A DNA stretch of 13,476 nucleotides. Origin: an uncultured Mucispirillum sp. (GTDB taxonomy: Bacteria; Chrysiogenota; Deferribacteres; Deferribacterales; Mucispirillaceae). The DNA is taken from contig CALADT010000032.1 in NCBI GenBank assembly GCA_937890655.1, forward strand, positions 1 through 13,476, read 5' to 3'. The position numbers and the translations under genes are program-made. Position 1 is the first letter of the stretch. Every line of letters starts with the position of its first letter. Shown here in pieces: positions 1 through 6,440 of this stretch. Below the pieces are notes generated by a model. The model did not search any database, was not told where the DNA came from, and was given only the letters and a program-made list of their open reading frames with translations.

Positions 1-54
1 CAAGTAGCTACCTTGTATTAATCTAAATATTATAATATTACAATGATTTTTTTT

Positions 55-222
55 AGATACTTCCCGCAAGGCTCAGTATGACGTTGTTGTAACGTGGTTT
101 AATTGATGCAAGGATTTATAATATTTTAGGAGTTATGTTTTTTATTTACTAATCAATTTTAATTAACCATATAAAATTATTACACACTCTACTGTCTACT
201 CTGAACGGACGTGAAGAGTCTC
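55..222. repeat. MITE/REP-like palindromic element, copy 1
   Basis: The left arm starts AGATACTTCCCGCAAGGCTC and the right arm is CTGAACGGACGTGAAGAGTC, which is roughly the reverse complement of the left-arm pattern. Unlike the other three copies it ends in the second right-arm type, placed at the same distance from the left end (146 bases, against 148 in copy 2). The step to the next copy is only 239 bp, 105 bp less than the standard unit. This fits recombination between the two homologous right-arm types, which would delete the segment between them. Confidence 0.65.
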
Positions 223-293
223 TTTATGTATATACTTTTTTTAAATGACTATTAAAATTAAAATTTTTTAATCTTATTACGGTTTATTTTTTT

Positions 294-464
294 AGATACT
301 TCGCATTAGGCTCAGTATGACGCTGTTGTAACGTGGCTATTTCTTGCAAGAATTTATAATATTTTAGGATTTAAGTTTTTTTATTTACTAACAAATTATA
401 ATAAAATCATATAAAACTATCACGTCAAAAGTATGTCAATTCTGAGCGATTAGCGAAGAATCTC
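294..464. repeat. MITE/REP-like palindromic element, copy 2
   Basis: The most intact-looking copy, 171 bp. The left arm AGATACTTCGCATTAGGCTC is matched near the right end by GAGCGATTAGCGAAGAATCT in inverted orientation. The inverted similarity runs about 45 bases inward, to AACGTGG on the left and CACGTCA on the right. The interior is AT-rich and non-coding. This size and structure suit a non-autonomous miniature inverted-repeat element or a long folded RNA/DNA palindrome. No target-site duplication could be identified by eye. Confidence 0.7.
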
Positions 465-637
465 AAAGCAAAATAACTCTAAACTATATAAATGATATTT
501 TTATATATTACTTTAAACAGACTTTTCCCACTCTACTGTCTACTCTGAACGGACGTGAAGAGTCTCTTTATGTATATACTTTTTTTAAATGACTATTAAA
601 ATTAAAATTTTTTAATCTTATTACGGTTTATTTTATT

Positions 638-807
638 AGATACTTCGCATTAGGCTCAGTATGACGCTGTTGTAACGTGGGTTAATTGGTGCAAGTATTT
701 ATAATATTTTAGGATTTAAGTTTATTTATTTACTAATAATTTTTATAAAATCATATAAAATTATCACGTCAAAAGTATGTCAATTCTAAACGATTAGCGA
801 AGAATCT
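638..807. repeat. MITE/REP-like palindromic element, copy 3
   Basis: 170 bp, 344 bp downstream of copy 2 and highly similar to it along the whole length. Its right arm is degraded (CTAAACGATTAGCGAAGAAT, where copy 2 has CTGAGCG), so pairing of its ends is weaker. It is followed by the same AT-rich tail and CTGAACGG motif seen after copy 2. Confidence 0.7.
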
Positions 808-904
808 AAAAACAAAATAACTCTAAACTATGTAAATGATATTTTTATATATTACTTTAACAGACTTTTCCCACCCTACTGTCTACTCTGAACGGACGTG
901 AAGA

Positions 905-1214
905 GTCTCTTTTAAAATAAAATATTATAACCTTATATATTACAAGTAACCACCTTGTATTAATCTAAATATTATAATATTACAATGATTTTTTTTAGAT
1001 ACTTCCCACAAGGCTCAGTATGACGCTGTTGTAACGTGGGTTAATTGGTGCAAGGATTAATAATATTTTAGGAGTTATGTTTTTTATTTACTAAGCAATC
1101 ATAATAAAATCATATAAAATTATCACGTCAAAAATATGCAAATTCTGAGCGATTAGCGAAGAATCTCAAAAAGAAGTCCCTTTTAAAGTTAAAATATTAT
1201 AACCTTATATATTA
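905..1214. repeat. Direct repeats of 38-39 bp flanking copy 4
   Basis: The segment 905-942 starts GTCTCTTTTAAAA and ends CCTTATATATTA. It recurs at 1176-1214 with only a few differences. The 233 bases between them hold repeat copy 4 with its left flank. The arrangement would allow deletion or looping-out of that segment by recombination. The repeats are too long for an ordinary transposition duplication, so array expansion is the likelier origin. Confidence 0.6.
997..1167. repeat. MITE/REP-like palindromic element, copy 4
   Basis: 171 bp. The left arm has the CCCACAAGGCTC variant shared with copy 1, and the right arm is CTGAGCGATTAGCGAAGAAT. Its upstream flank (943-996) is nearly identical to bases 1-54, so copies 1 and 4 belong to one subtype and copies 2 and 3 to another. 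It sits between two copies of a 38-39 bp direct repeat (905-942 and 1176-1214). Confidence 0.7.
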
Positions 1215-1560
1215 GGTGTATTTATTTTGTTTAAGCATAATATCTTATAATATTATAGTTATTATTTTTATAAGATTTTCCTATATACCACCATAATACA
1301 TAAATATTTTCATAGAATTATAAAATTTCAAATCATAACGACTAATTAAAATAAATTATACTAACCAACAAAAACTTATAACTTATTATAAATATTAAAT
1401 TAAAAATGTATCACTCTTTATTATTCACAATGAATATAAATAATAAATATAAATAATATATAAAAAACCTAATAATATAAGTATGTTATAAGATTATATA
1501 TAAAAATTATATAAAGATATAGAAATATTGATATGAATAATATTTATTTTTCATTAAGGG
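1215..1560. other. AT-rich gene-free spacer
   Basis: About 346 bases, extremely AT-rich, between the repeat array and the rpmB terminators. No ORF with a ribosome binding site, RNA gene, repeat unit or clear hairpin was recognised on either strand. Confidence 0.6.
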
Positions 1561-1590
1561 AAAAATGCCGCTTTTGTGCATTAAGCGGCA
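1561..1590 (-). terminator. Rho-independent terminator behind rpmB (distal)
   Basis: Read on the minus strand this is an 8-bp GC-containing stem (TGCCGCTT pairing with AAGCGGCA, plus-strand bases 1566-1573 and 1583-1590) followed at once by TTTTT. It is the best terminator for the leftward rpmB transcript. Confidence 0.75.
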
Positions 1591-1595
1591 GCTGT

Positions 1596-1661
1596 TAAAA
1601 AAAGAAAAAGCCTTTTTACAGCCTTTTATATCTTCATTATTAAAAGATTAAAGGCTGTAAA
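1596..1661 (-). terminator. Terminator hairpin behind rpmB (proximal)
   Basis: A 12-bp perfect stem (TTTACAGCCTTT at 1615-1626 with AAAGGCTGTAAA at 1650-1661) lies just after the rpmB stop. On the minus strand it is followed by a T-rich tract (complement of 1596-1610). Its loop of 23 bases is long, so it may act as backup or as a 3' stabilising stem in tandem with the distal terminator. Confidence 0.6.
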
Positions 1662-1681
1662 TATGTTCTTAAAAAGCAAAA

Positions 1682-1873
1682 CTATGCTTTTTTAACTTTA
1701 CCGGCTTTTAAGCATTTTGTGCATACTTTTTTTCTTACAACAGTTCCATCTGCCTCTACTGCTCTAACACTTTGAAGGTTAGGATAGAACTTTCTTCTTG
1801 ATACATTATGGGCATGGCTTATTAAGTTACCACTTAAAGGACCTTTACCACATACATCACAACGTCTAGCCAT
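1682..1873 (-). CDS. rpmB: 50S ribosomal protein L28
   Basis: Large-subunit ribosomal protein L28, 63 aa, a normal length for the family. The start MARRCDVCGKGP and the basic body are typical. Four cysteines (5, 8, 51 and 54) in two CxxC pairs form the zinc ribbon of the 'C+' form of L28, as opposed to the zinc-free paralogue many bacteria use under zinc starvation. A strong ribosome binding site (GGAGG on the minus strand) precedes the ATG. It is transcribed alone, divergently from the DUF1858-like gene, and ends in tandem terminators. Identification is secure. Confidence 0.97.
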   Translation of the reverse strand: MARRCDVCGKGPLSGNLISHAHNVSRRKFYPNLQSVRAVEADGTVVRKKVCTKCLKAGKVKKA

Positions 1874-1904
1874 TAGCTTTCCTCCTTGCTTTTTAGGGAT
1901 TAAA

Positions 1905-1934
1905 ATGATAACCTATATTTAACTAAAAAATCAA
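1905..1934 (-). promoter_or_regulatory. Candidate rpmB promoter
   Basis: On the minus strand, TTGATT (complement of 1929-1934) and TATCAT (complement of 1905-1910) are separated by 18 bases and lie about 30 bases before the rpmB start. They match sigma-70 consensus at four and five of six positions. In such AT-rich DNA a chance match is possible. Confidence 0.45.
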
Positions 1935-1955
1935 GTGTTTTTTTAAGGAGGATTT

Positions 1956-2114
1956 ATGATTATTACAAAAGATACTTTAATTGCTGATATTTTAAAAAAT
2001 ATTAATGGAGCTAAAGAACTCTTTGAAAATGAAACTCTTGAAAAAGGCTGTCTAATGCATGGGTTGAATATTGAAGAAATTATGGATAAAATAAAAAATC
2101 TTCAAAATATATAA
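1956..2114 (+). CDS. Small DUF1858-like protein
   Basis: A 52-aa protein starting MIITKDTLIADILKNI, preceded by a strong AAGGAGG at 1945-1951. The opening (M-I-T-K-D..IADIL) and the end (HGLNIEEIMDKIKNL) match the DUF1858 pattern of small proteins that normally carry a glycine-rich CxxC loop in the middle. Here that loop is missing: after F23 the sequence passes straight to ETLEKGC, leaving a single cysteine (C32). The protein is therefore shorter than the usual 60-70 aa. Function is unknown; the family's hybrid-cluster or redox links would not hold without the CxxC. It is the first gene of the plus-strand run, 14 bases before trmB. Confidence 0.75.
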   Translation: MIITKDTLIADILKNINGAKELFENETLEKGCLMHGLNIEEIMDKIKNLQNI

Positions 2115-2128
2115 ATAATGGAAGTTAA

Positions 2129-2861
2129 ATGGAAGAAATAAGTAAAAAAGAAATACCTGCTTTCCTATCTTGGTGGCAGGGTGGGCAACGATATGCTGAT
2201 AATATTGACGTAAATGGTGTAAAACTAGAACTGCCCTTTGAAAAAAATGCTCTTTATGGGGATAAAATTTGGGAACAGTTAAAGCCTAATATTAAATTAA
2301 GACCTATTAATGTGCAGGAAATTTTTGGAAATAATAACTTCCGATCTACTTAATTTAGAAATAGGTATTGGTAACGGCGAATTTATTGCAAACTATGCAA
2401 GTTTAAAGCCTAATGAAAATTGGCTTGGAGTGGAAGTATTTAAGAAAATATTTAAGTTAGCAGAAAAAAGAGCAAACAAAATAGAAACTAATAATATTAA
2501 AATAATACAATTTGATGCAGCTTTAATATTAAGGCTTATGGAAGAAAATTCTTTAGAAAATGTATATGTTAATTTTCCAGACCCATGGCCTAAAAAAAGG
2601 CATAAAAGACGCAGGTTACTAAAACCTGAATTTATGCAACTTATTGTAACAAGCCTTAAAAAAGGTGGTTTAATGCAAATAGCAACAGACCATGAGGACT
2701 ATGCTTTAGAAATAGAAGAAAATTTAAAACTTGTTACCGGAATAAAATCAATATATAATACTCCATATGTAAGAAAGGTGGATGATTATTTCCCTACTAA
2801 ATATTACAGAAAATTTGTAAATAATGAAGGAGCGTATTTTTTTAGATATGAAAAATTATAA
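2129..2861 (+). pseudogene. trmB: tRNA (guanine-N7)-methyltransferase TrmB, interrupted by a +1 frameshift
   Basis: TrmB makes m7G46 in the tRNA variable loop using S-adenosylmethionine. The gene lies in two frames: 2129-2353 gives the N-terminal 74 codons, and the frame open from 2310 gives the rest. Skipping one base at the CC at 2341-2342 joins them smoothly (GNNNF then DLLNLEIGIGNGEF) into 243 aa, normal for TrmB. Motifs in the joined numbering are the SAM-binding LEIGIGNGEF near 76-85, the family signature FPDPWPKKRHKRRR at 149-162, and ATDHEDYA. All diagnostic parts survive, so the frameshift is recent, a sequencing error, or bypassed by ribosomes. The start at 2129 has a modest GGAAG upstream. 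The end overlaps the NfeD gene, suggesting coupling. Confidence 0.85.
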
Positions 2862-4110
2862 TTTTATAAAAACATTTATTTTAGCTTTAGTTTTAATGTT
2901 ATCATATGCAAATATATCTTATGCAGCTTATGATAAAATATATACTTTAAGGTTAGAAGGTATTATAACTTCTGCCACACATAATATGCTTGAAAATAAT
3001 TTAAGGAAAGCAGAAGTAGACAATATACCACTTTTAATTTATCTTGATACTCCTGGTGGTGTCCTTGAAGAAACAAGCAAAATTGTTCAATTACTACTTA
3101 ATGCAAAAACTCCTGTAATCGTTTATGTATCTCCTGACGGTGCAAAAGCTGCCTCTGCTGGTGCTTTCATTACTCTTGCTGCAGAATATGTTATTATGGA
3201 CTATTCTACTCATATTGGTGCTGCCCACCCTGTAAATCATGACGGTAAAGATATTGAAGGGGTTATGGGTGATAAAGTTTTAAACGATACAGTAGCTTTA
3301 ATGAAAAATATAGCAGAAAAACGTAATAGAAATATTAATGCTGCTGTTAATATGGTTACTCAATCAAAAAGCTATACAGCAAAAGAGGCTATGGAGTTAA
3401 ACTTAATTAATAATGTAGCTTCCCCAAAAGAAATTACTGATATTTTATCAAAACAATATGGTGTTAATAAAAACCCTGTAATAGTAGAGCTTGACCCTAC
3501 ATTTTTACAATCATTTTATTATACCATTGCAGACCCTAACTTTCTTGTAGTTATACTTTTCATTGGTATTATCCTTATACTTCTTGAAATAACTATGCCT
3601 GGCACATTTATATTTGCATCTCTTGGGATTGCTGCACTTGTAATTTTTGCTTTTGGTGTAAACTTATTGCCTATTAATTTATTTGGGCTTGCTTTAGTAG
3701 GGTTAGGTATGGCTTTACTAATAGCAGAAATATTTCTACCGAGCTTTGGTGCTTTAACAGTTAGTGGTATTATAAGTTTAGTATTTGGTTTAAAAATGCT
3801 TTTTGAAAGTAAAGAAAGTATAGGAGTTTCTGTTTCCTACTGGTTTATAGGCACTATTATTCTTATTACCATTATTATAGCATTTTTAATAGGCAGGCTT
3901 ATTGTTAAAGATTTTTCAAGAAAACCTATTGTAGGTAAAGAAGCACTTATTCAGGAAGAAGCAAAAGTTATAGAATGGCATGAAGGACAAGGCCGAGTAA
4001 CTATGCATGGAGAAATATGGAACGCCGTTAGTGATGATGAGTTACTAAAAGATGATATTGTATTAATAGAAAAACTTACAAACTTAACATTACACGTGAA
4101 GAAAAAATAA
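2824..4110 (+). CDS. NfeD-family membrane-bound ClpP-class serine protease
   Basis: A 428-aa protein if it starts at 2824; an ATG at 2848 (420 aa) gives a cleaner signal peptide and sits 15 bases after AAGGAG, so the start is uncertain. Residues 9-34 form a signal sequence ending SYA. Residues 36-215 are a ClpP/crotonase-fold protease domain with LDTPGG at 74-79 and AASAG, whose Ser111 is the likely nucleophile. Lys151, 40 residues on, matches the Ser-Lys dyad spacing of the archaeal PH1510 protease (recalled). About five membrane segments fill 240-360, and a C-terminal OB-fold NfeD domain covers 368-428. Relatives cleave stomatin-type membrane proteins; no stomatin gene is visible here. It overlaps trmB upstream and the radical SAM gene downstream by one base (TAATG). 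Confidence 0.92.
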   Translation: MKERIFLDMKNYNFIKTFILALVLMLSYANISYAAYDKIYTLRLEGIITSATHNMLENNLRKAEVDNIPLLIYLDTPGGVLEETSKIVQLLLNAKTPVIVYVSPDGAKAASAGAFITLAAEYVIMDYSTHIGAAHPVNHDGKDIEGVMGDKVLNDTVALMKNIAEKRNRNINAAVNMVTQSKSYTAKEAMELNLINNVASPKEITDILSKQYGVNKNPVIVELDPTFLQSFYYTIADPNFLVVILFIGIILILLEITMPGTFIFASLGIAALVIFAFGVNLLPINLFGLALVGLGMALLIAEIFLPSFGALTVSGIISLVFGLKMLFESKESIGVSVSYWFIGTIILITIIIAFLIGRLIVKDFSRKPIVGKEALIQEEAKVIEWHEGQGRVTMHGEIWNAVSDDELLKDDIVLIEKLTNLTLHVKKK

Positions 4111-5270
4111 TGAAAAGAGCAGTATTTGTAAGAGATAAAACAAATAAACATTCCATAAGAGCGTTACTTGCTGCTTATGAATATTGGTTTCCTAATAAAG
4201 AATACTATGTTGTAACACCACAAGAGGCTGAAAGTTTTTTAGAAAATGGTGATTTAGCGTTATTTTCTTTCCTTTCAGGCTCAAGTGAGGCTTATATAGA
4301 ATATGTAAAAAGGTTAAAATCAAAACTACCACAGCTTAATACCATATGTGGTGGTGCCCATGCTAGTGCAAGAAGTGAAGATATGTTAAACTATTTTGAC
4401 GCTTGTTGCACAGGTGAGGGGGAAATAACCATAAAAGATATTATAAACCAGTATGAATTTGGAAAAGTAGAAGGTATTATTAAGGGAGAAAAAGTTTTAA
4501 ACCTTGATGAATTTAGAGTATTCCCACGAAAAATGGTATCTCTTGGGCCTATTGAAATTGTGCGTGGTTGCCCTAGTGGTTGCACATACTGTCAAACCCC
4601 ACAGCTTTTTCGTGGTAAATTAAGGCATAGAAGTATTGATTTTATTGTAGAAGAAATAAAATTTGCCCTTAGTAGAAAAGGTTTTGCAGATGTTAGGTTT
4701 ATAGCCCCTGATGCCTCCTCTTATCAATTTAATAAAGGTATTAATTTAGAAGCCATAGAAAATTTATTATACTCTGTTAGAAATACCATAGGCCAAAATG
4801 GTAAACTATTTTTTGGGACATTTCCCTCAGAGCTTGACCCAGCAGGTGTATCAAAAGAACTTGTTGAGTTACTTGTAAAATATTGTGATAATAAGCAGAT
4901 AGTTTTAGGGCTACAATCGGCTTCAAGAGATATGCAAAAAATAATGCATAGACGTTCAGGGCTTTTGGAAACAGAAAACGCCATAGAGCTTTTTTTAAAC
5001 CAAAACTTTGAAATAGTGGTGGATTTAATATTTGGGTTACCTTTTGAAACAGAAGAAACCTATGAAGAAACATATAAATTTATAGAAAAATGGAAAGGGA
5101 AAGTTACTATCCACTCCCACCCATTTGACCCACTTCCTGGTAGCAAATGGGAAAATACAACACCTACGCAAGTGCCGGAAAAACTTGTAAAAGCAGTAAA
5201 AAGCCTTGAGGGGATAGGCAGAGTATTTGGTAGAGTTTTTAAAGATAAGGAGAAAAAATGCAAGATTTAA
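4110..5270 (+). CDS. Radical SAM protein, MJ1487-like (B12-binding-like N-terminus)
   Basis: A 386-aa radical SAM enzyme. The [4Fe-4S]-binding motif CxxxCxxC is at Cys154, Cys158 and Cys161 (RGCPSGCTYC), followed by the barrel with FIAPDASSY, QIVLGLQSAS and DLIFGLPFETEE, all typical. The first 140 residues look like the degenerate Rossmann-type domain that precedes the barrel in this class, with ICGGAHASA at 79-87, but I see no DxHxxG, so classical cobalamin binding is doubtful. It resembles the family named for archaeal MJ1487, whose substrate is unknown; it could also be read as an MiaB/RimO-related methylthiolase without the TRAM domain. The start overlaps the nfeD-like stop by one base, and the end overlaps the DUF493 gene by 13 bases, so translation is probably coupled. 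Confidence 0.85.
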   Translation: MKRAVFVRDKTNKHSIRALLAAYEYWFPNKEYYVVTPQEAESFLENGDLALFSFLSGSSEAYIEYVKRLKSKLPQLNTICGGAHASARSEDMLNYFDACCTGEGEITIKDIINQYEFGKVEGIIKGEKVLNLDEFRVFPRKMVSLGPIEIVRGCPSGCTYCQTPQLFRGKLRHRSIDFIVEEIKFALSRKGFADVRFIAPDASSYQFNKGINLEAIENLLYSVRNTIGQNGKLFFGTFPSELDPAGVSKELVELLVKYCDNKQIVLGLQSASRDMQKIMHRRSGLLETENAIELFLNQNFEIVVDLIFGLPFETEETYEETYKFIEKWKGKVTIHSHPFDPLPGSKWENTTPTQVPEKLVKAVKSLEGIGRVFGRVFKDKEKKCKI

Positions 5271-5530
5271 CAAATAAAGCAACATTAAAAGAGTTACAAA
5301 AATTTCCTGAGATGTTTACTTTTAAAATAATGGGTGAAAATACAAACAAATTTGTAGCAGACGCTAGAAAGGTTTTTGATAACAGGCATGATGTAACATT
5401 TTCTGAAAATATAAGCAAAACAGGAAAATATATAAGTATTTCTGCTACAACAGAAGTATATACATATGAAGAATTAGAAAGTTTATATGTTGCTATTAGT
5501 AAACTTGAAGGCCTTAAATTCCATGTATAA
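5258..5530 (+). CDS. DUF493 (YbeD-like) protein
   Basis: A 90-aa protein with the DUF493 layout: FPEMFTFKIMGENTNKF near 16-32, a central KYISISATTEVYTYEELESLYV, and a C-terminal KLEGLKFHV. Members fold as a small ACT-like alpha/beta domain; E. coli YbeD sits beside lipoate genes, but its molecular role is unsettled. A good AAGGAG at 5247-5252 sits inside the end of the radical SAM gene and fixes the ATG at 5258. It is the last gene of the plus-strand run. No lipoate gene is nearby, so the E. coli association gives no support here. Confidence 0.85.
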   Translation: MQDLTNKATLKELQKFPEMFTFKIMGENTNKFVADARKVFDNRHDVTFSENISKTGKYISISATTEVYTYEELESLYVAISKLEGLKFHV

Positions 5531-5558
5531 AAAAGTAGTCAGATTATTTTTAACCTGA
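5529..5558 (-). terminator. Candidate terminator of the ZIP transporter gene
   Basis: On the minus strand, TCAGGTTA and TAATCTGA form a stem with one mismatch and an AAAA loop (plus-strand 5539-5558), followed after four bases by TTTTTT. It lies between convergent genes and may slow both transcripts, though the T-tract favours the minus strand. The stem is AT-rich and weak. Confidence 0.4.
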
Positions 5559-5573
5559 TTAAATATTATATAA

Positions 5574-6356
5574 TTAGCCCAAAGCCACATCTAAAATCAT
5601 CATTATAGAAAACCCAACGGCAAAAAACATTGTGCCAATATTTGAGTGTTCCCCCTCTGACATTTCAGGGATTAGTTCTTCCACAACCACATAAATCATA
5701 GCACCTGCTGCAAAACTTAAAAAATAAGGCAGGGCAGGAACAATTAAATCAGCAACTAGTATGGAAAGTATAGCACCAATAGGCTCCACAACACCAGAAA
5801 GCACACCATAGTAAAATGCTTTTGATTTTTTCATACCACCAGATTTTAAAGGCATAGAAATAATAGCACCTTCAGGGAAATTCTGTATAGCAATACCTAT
5901 GGATAAAGCAAAAGCACCAGCTAAAGATATTGCCACATTATCAGCCAAATAACCTGCAAACACAACACCCACTGCCATACCTTCAGGTATATTGTGAAGT
6001 GTAACTGCTAAAATAAGCATTGTAGATTTTGGAAGCTTTGATTTTGGCCCCTCAGGAGCATTAGAATTCATATGTAAATGTGGTATTACATGGTCTAGTA
6101 GTAAAAGAAATAATATACCTATCCAAAACCCTACCACTGCAGGAATAAAAGATAATTTACCCATATGCTCTGATTGGTTAATGGCAGGCATAATCAAACT
6201 CCATATGGAAGCAGCCAGCATAACACCTGCTGCAAACCCTGTCATAGCACGTTGCACAGATATACTCATGGAGTTTTTCATGAAAAATACACAAGCTGCA
6301 CCTAAGGATGTTCCTAAAAAGGGTATTAAAATACCATATAAAACATTTATATCCAT
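5574..6356 (-). CDS. ZIP-family divalent metal transporter (GufA-like)
   Basis: A 260-aa inner-membrane protein with about eight hydrophobic segments, normal for bacterial ZIP carriers that import Zn, Fe or Mn. The binuclear metal site is visible: HNIPEG at 121-126 in TM4 and QNFPEG at 158-163 in TM5, plus EPIG at 191-194. The Gln in place of TM5 His is usual in the GufA-like branch. A short histidine-bearing loop lies between TM3 and TM4 (HVIPHLHMN, 89-97). A minus-strand AGGTGA precedes the ATG. Upstream are a good promoter and a 20-bp palindrome, suggesting metal-responsive repression. It is 84 bases downstream of the glycosyltransferase on the same strand. Family is secure; the metal cannot be told from sequence. 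Confidence 0.93.
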   Translation of the reverse strand: MDINVLYGILIPFLGTSLGAACVFFMKNSMSISVQRAMTGFAAGVMLAASIWSLIMPAINQSEHMGKLSFIPAVVGFWIGILFLLLLDHVIPHLHMNSNAPEGPKSKLPKSTMLILAVTLHNIPEGMAVGVVFAGYLADNVAISLAGAFALSIGIAIQNFPEGAIISMPLKSGGMKKSKAFYYGVLSGVVEPIGAILSILVADLIVPALPYFLSFAAGAMIYVVVEELIPEMSEGEHSNIGTMFFAVGFSIMMILDVALG

Positions 6357-6375
6357 AAATCACCTAATTTATTTA

Positions 6376-6395
6376 ATAATAATAACTATTATTAT
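6376..6395. promoter_or_regulatory. 20-bp palindromic operator candidate before the ZIP gene
   Basis: ATAATAATA and TATTATTAT are perfect 9-bp inverted arms around the two bases AC. The palindrome overlaps the -10 region and probable start site of the ZIP promoter, where a repressor would block polymerase. Fur-superfamily boxes (Fur, Zur, Mur, PerR) are AT-rich with ATAAT/ATTAT cores, which this resembles loosely, though its symmetry is not the classical 7-1-7. No such regulator is encoded in the window. Confidence 0.45.
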
Positions 6396-6417
6396 GTTAG
6401 AATAAAAAATATGTCAA
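6391..6417 (-). promoter_or_regulatory. Promoter of the ZIP transporter gene
   Basis: On the minus strand a perfect -35 hexamer, TTGACA (complement of 6412-6417), is followed after 15 bases by CATAAT (complement of 6391-6396). TAATAA, two bases further on, gives a 17-base spacer instead. It lies 35-60 bases before the ATG. Confidence 0.55.
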
Positions 6418-6440
6418 TATTTATATGGATTTATATTAAA

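Larger units (their letters stand above)
1..1214. repeat. Intergenic composite repeat array
   Basis: This gene-free stretch is built almost entirely from related repeats. A left-arm motif beginning AGATACTTC and containing GGCTCAGTATGACG occurs at 55, 294, 638 and 997. A right-arm motif, CTGAGCGATTAGCGAAGAAT or a variant, occurs near 442, 783 and 1145. A second right-arm type, CTGAACGGACGTGAAGAGTC, occurs at 201, 545 and 888. Spacing of the second type (344 and 343 bases) shows a tandem composite unit of about 344 bp, nearly identical in two copies. Bases 1-180 are also repeated nearly exactly from 943 to about 1122, so the array probably continues to the left of the window. No ORF of useful length lies inside. 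The arms resemble the GTCATTCTGAGCG...GAAGAATCTC intergenic repeats common in many bacterial genomes (recalled, not searched). Confidence 0.9.

Noticed and set aside
1..1214. CRISPR array
   Set aside because: Units are 170-344 bp long, with conserved rather than unique interiors and no cas genes nearby.
2824..2847. Start of the NfeD protein at 2824
   Set aside because: Not fully excluded, but the ATG at 2848 gives a better signal peptide; the choice is recorded as uncertain in the feature.
4391..5285. Open frames on the minus strand opposite the radical SAM gene
   Set aside because: They lack ribosome binding sites, give low-complexity Phe/Ser-rich proteins of no known family, and lie wholly opposite a clear conserved gene.
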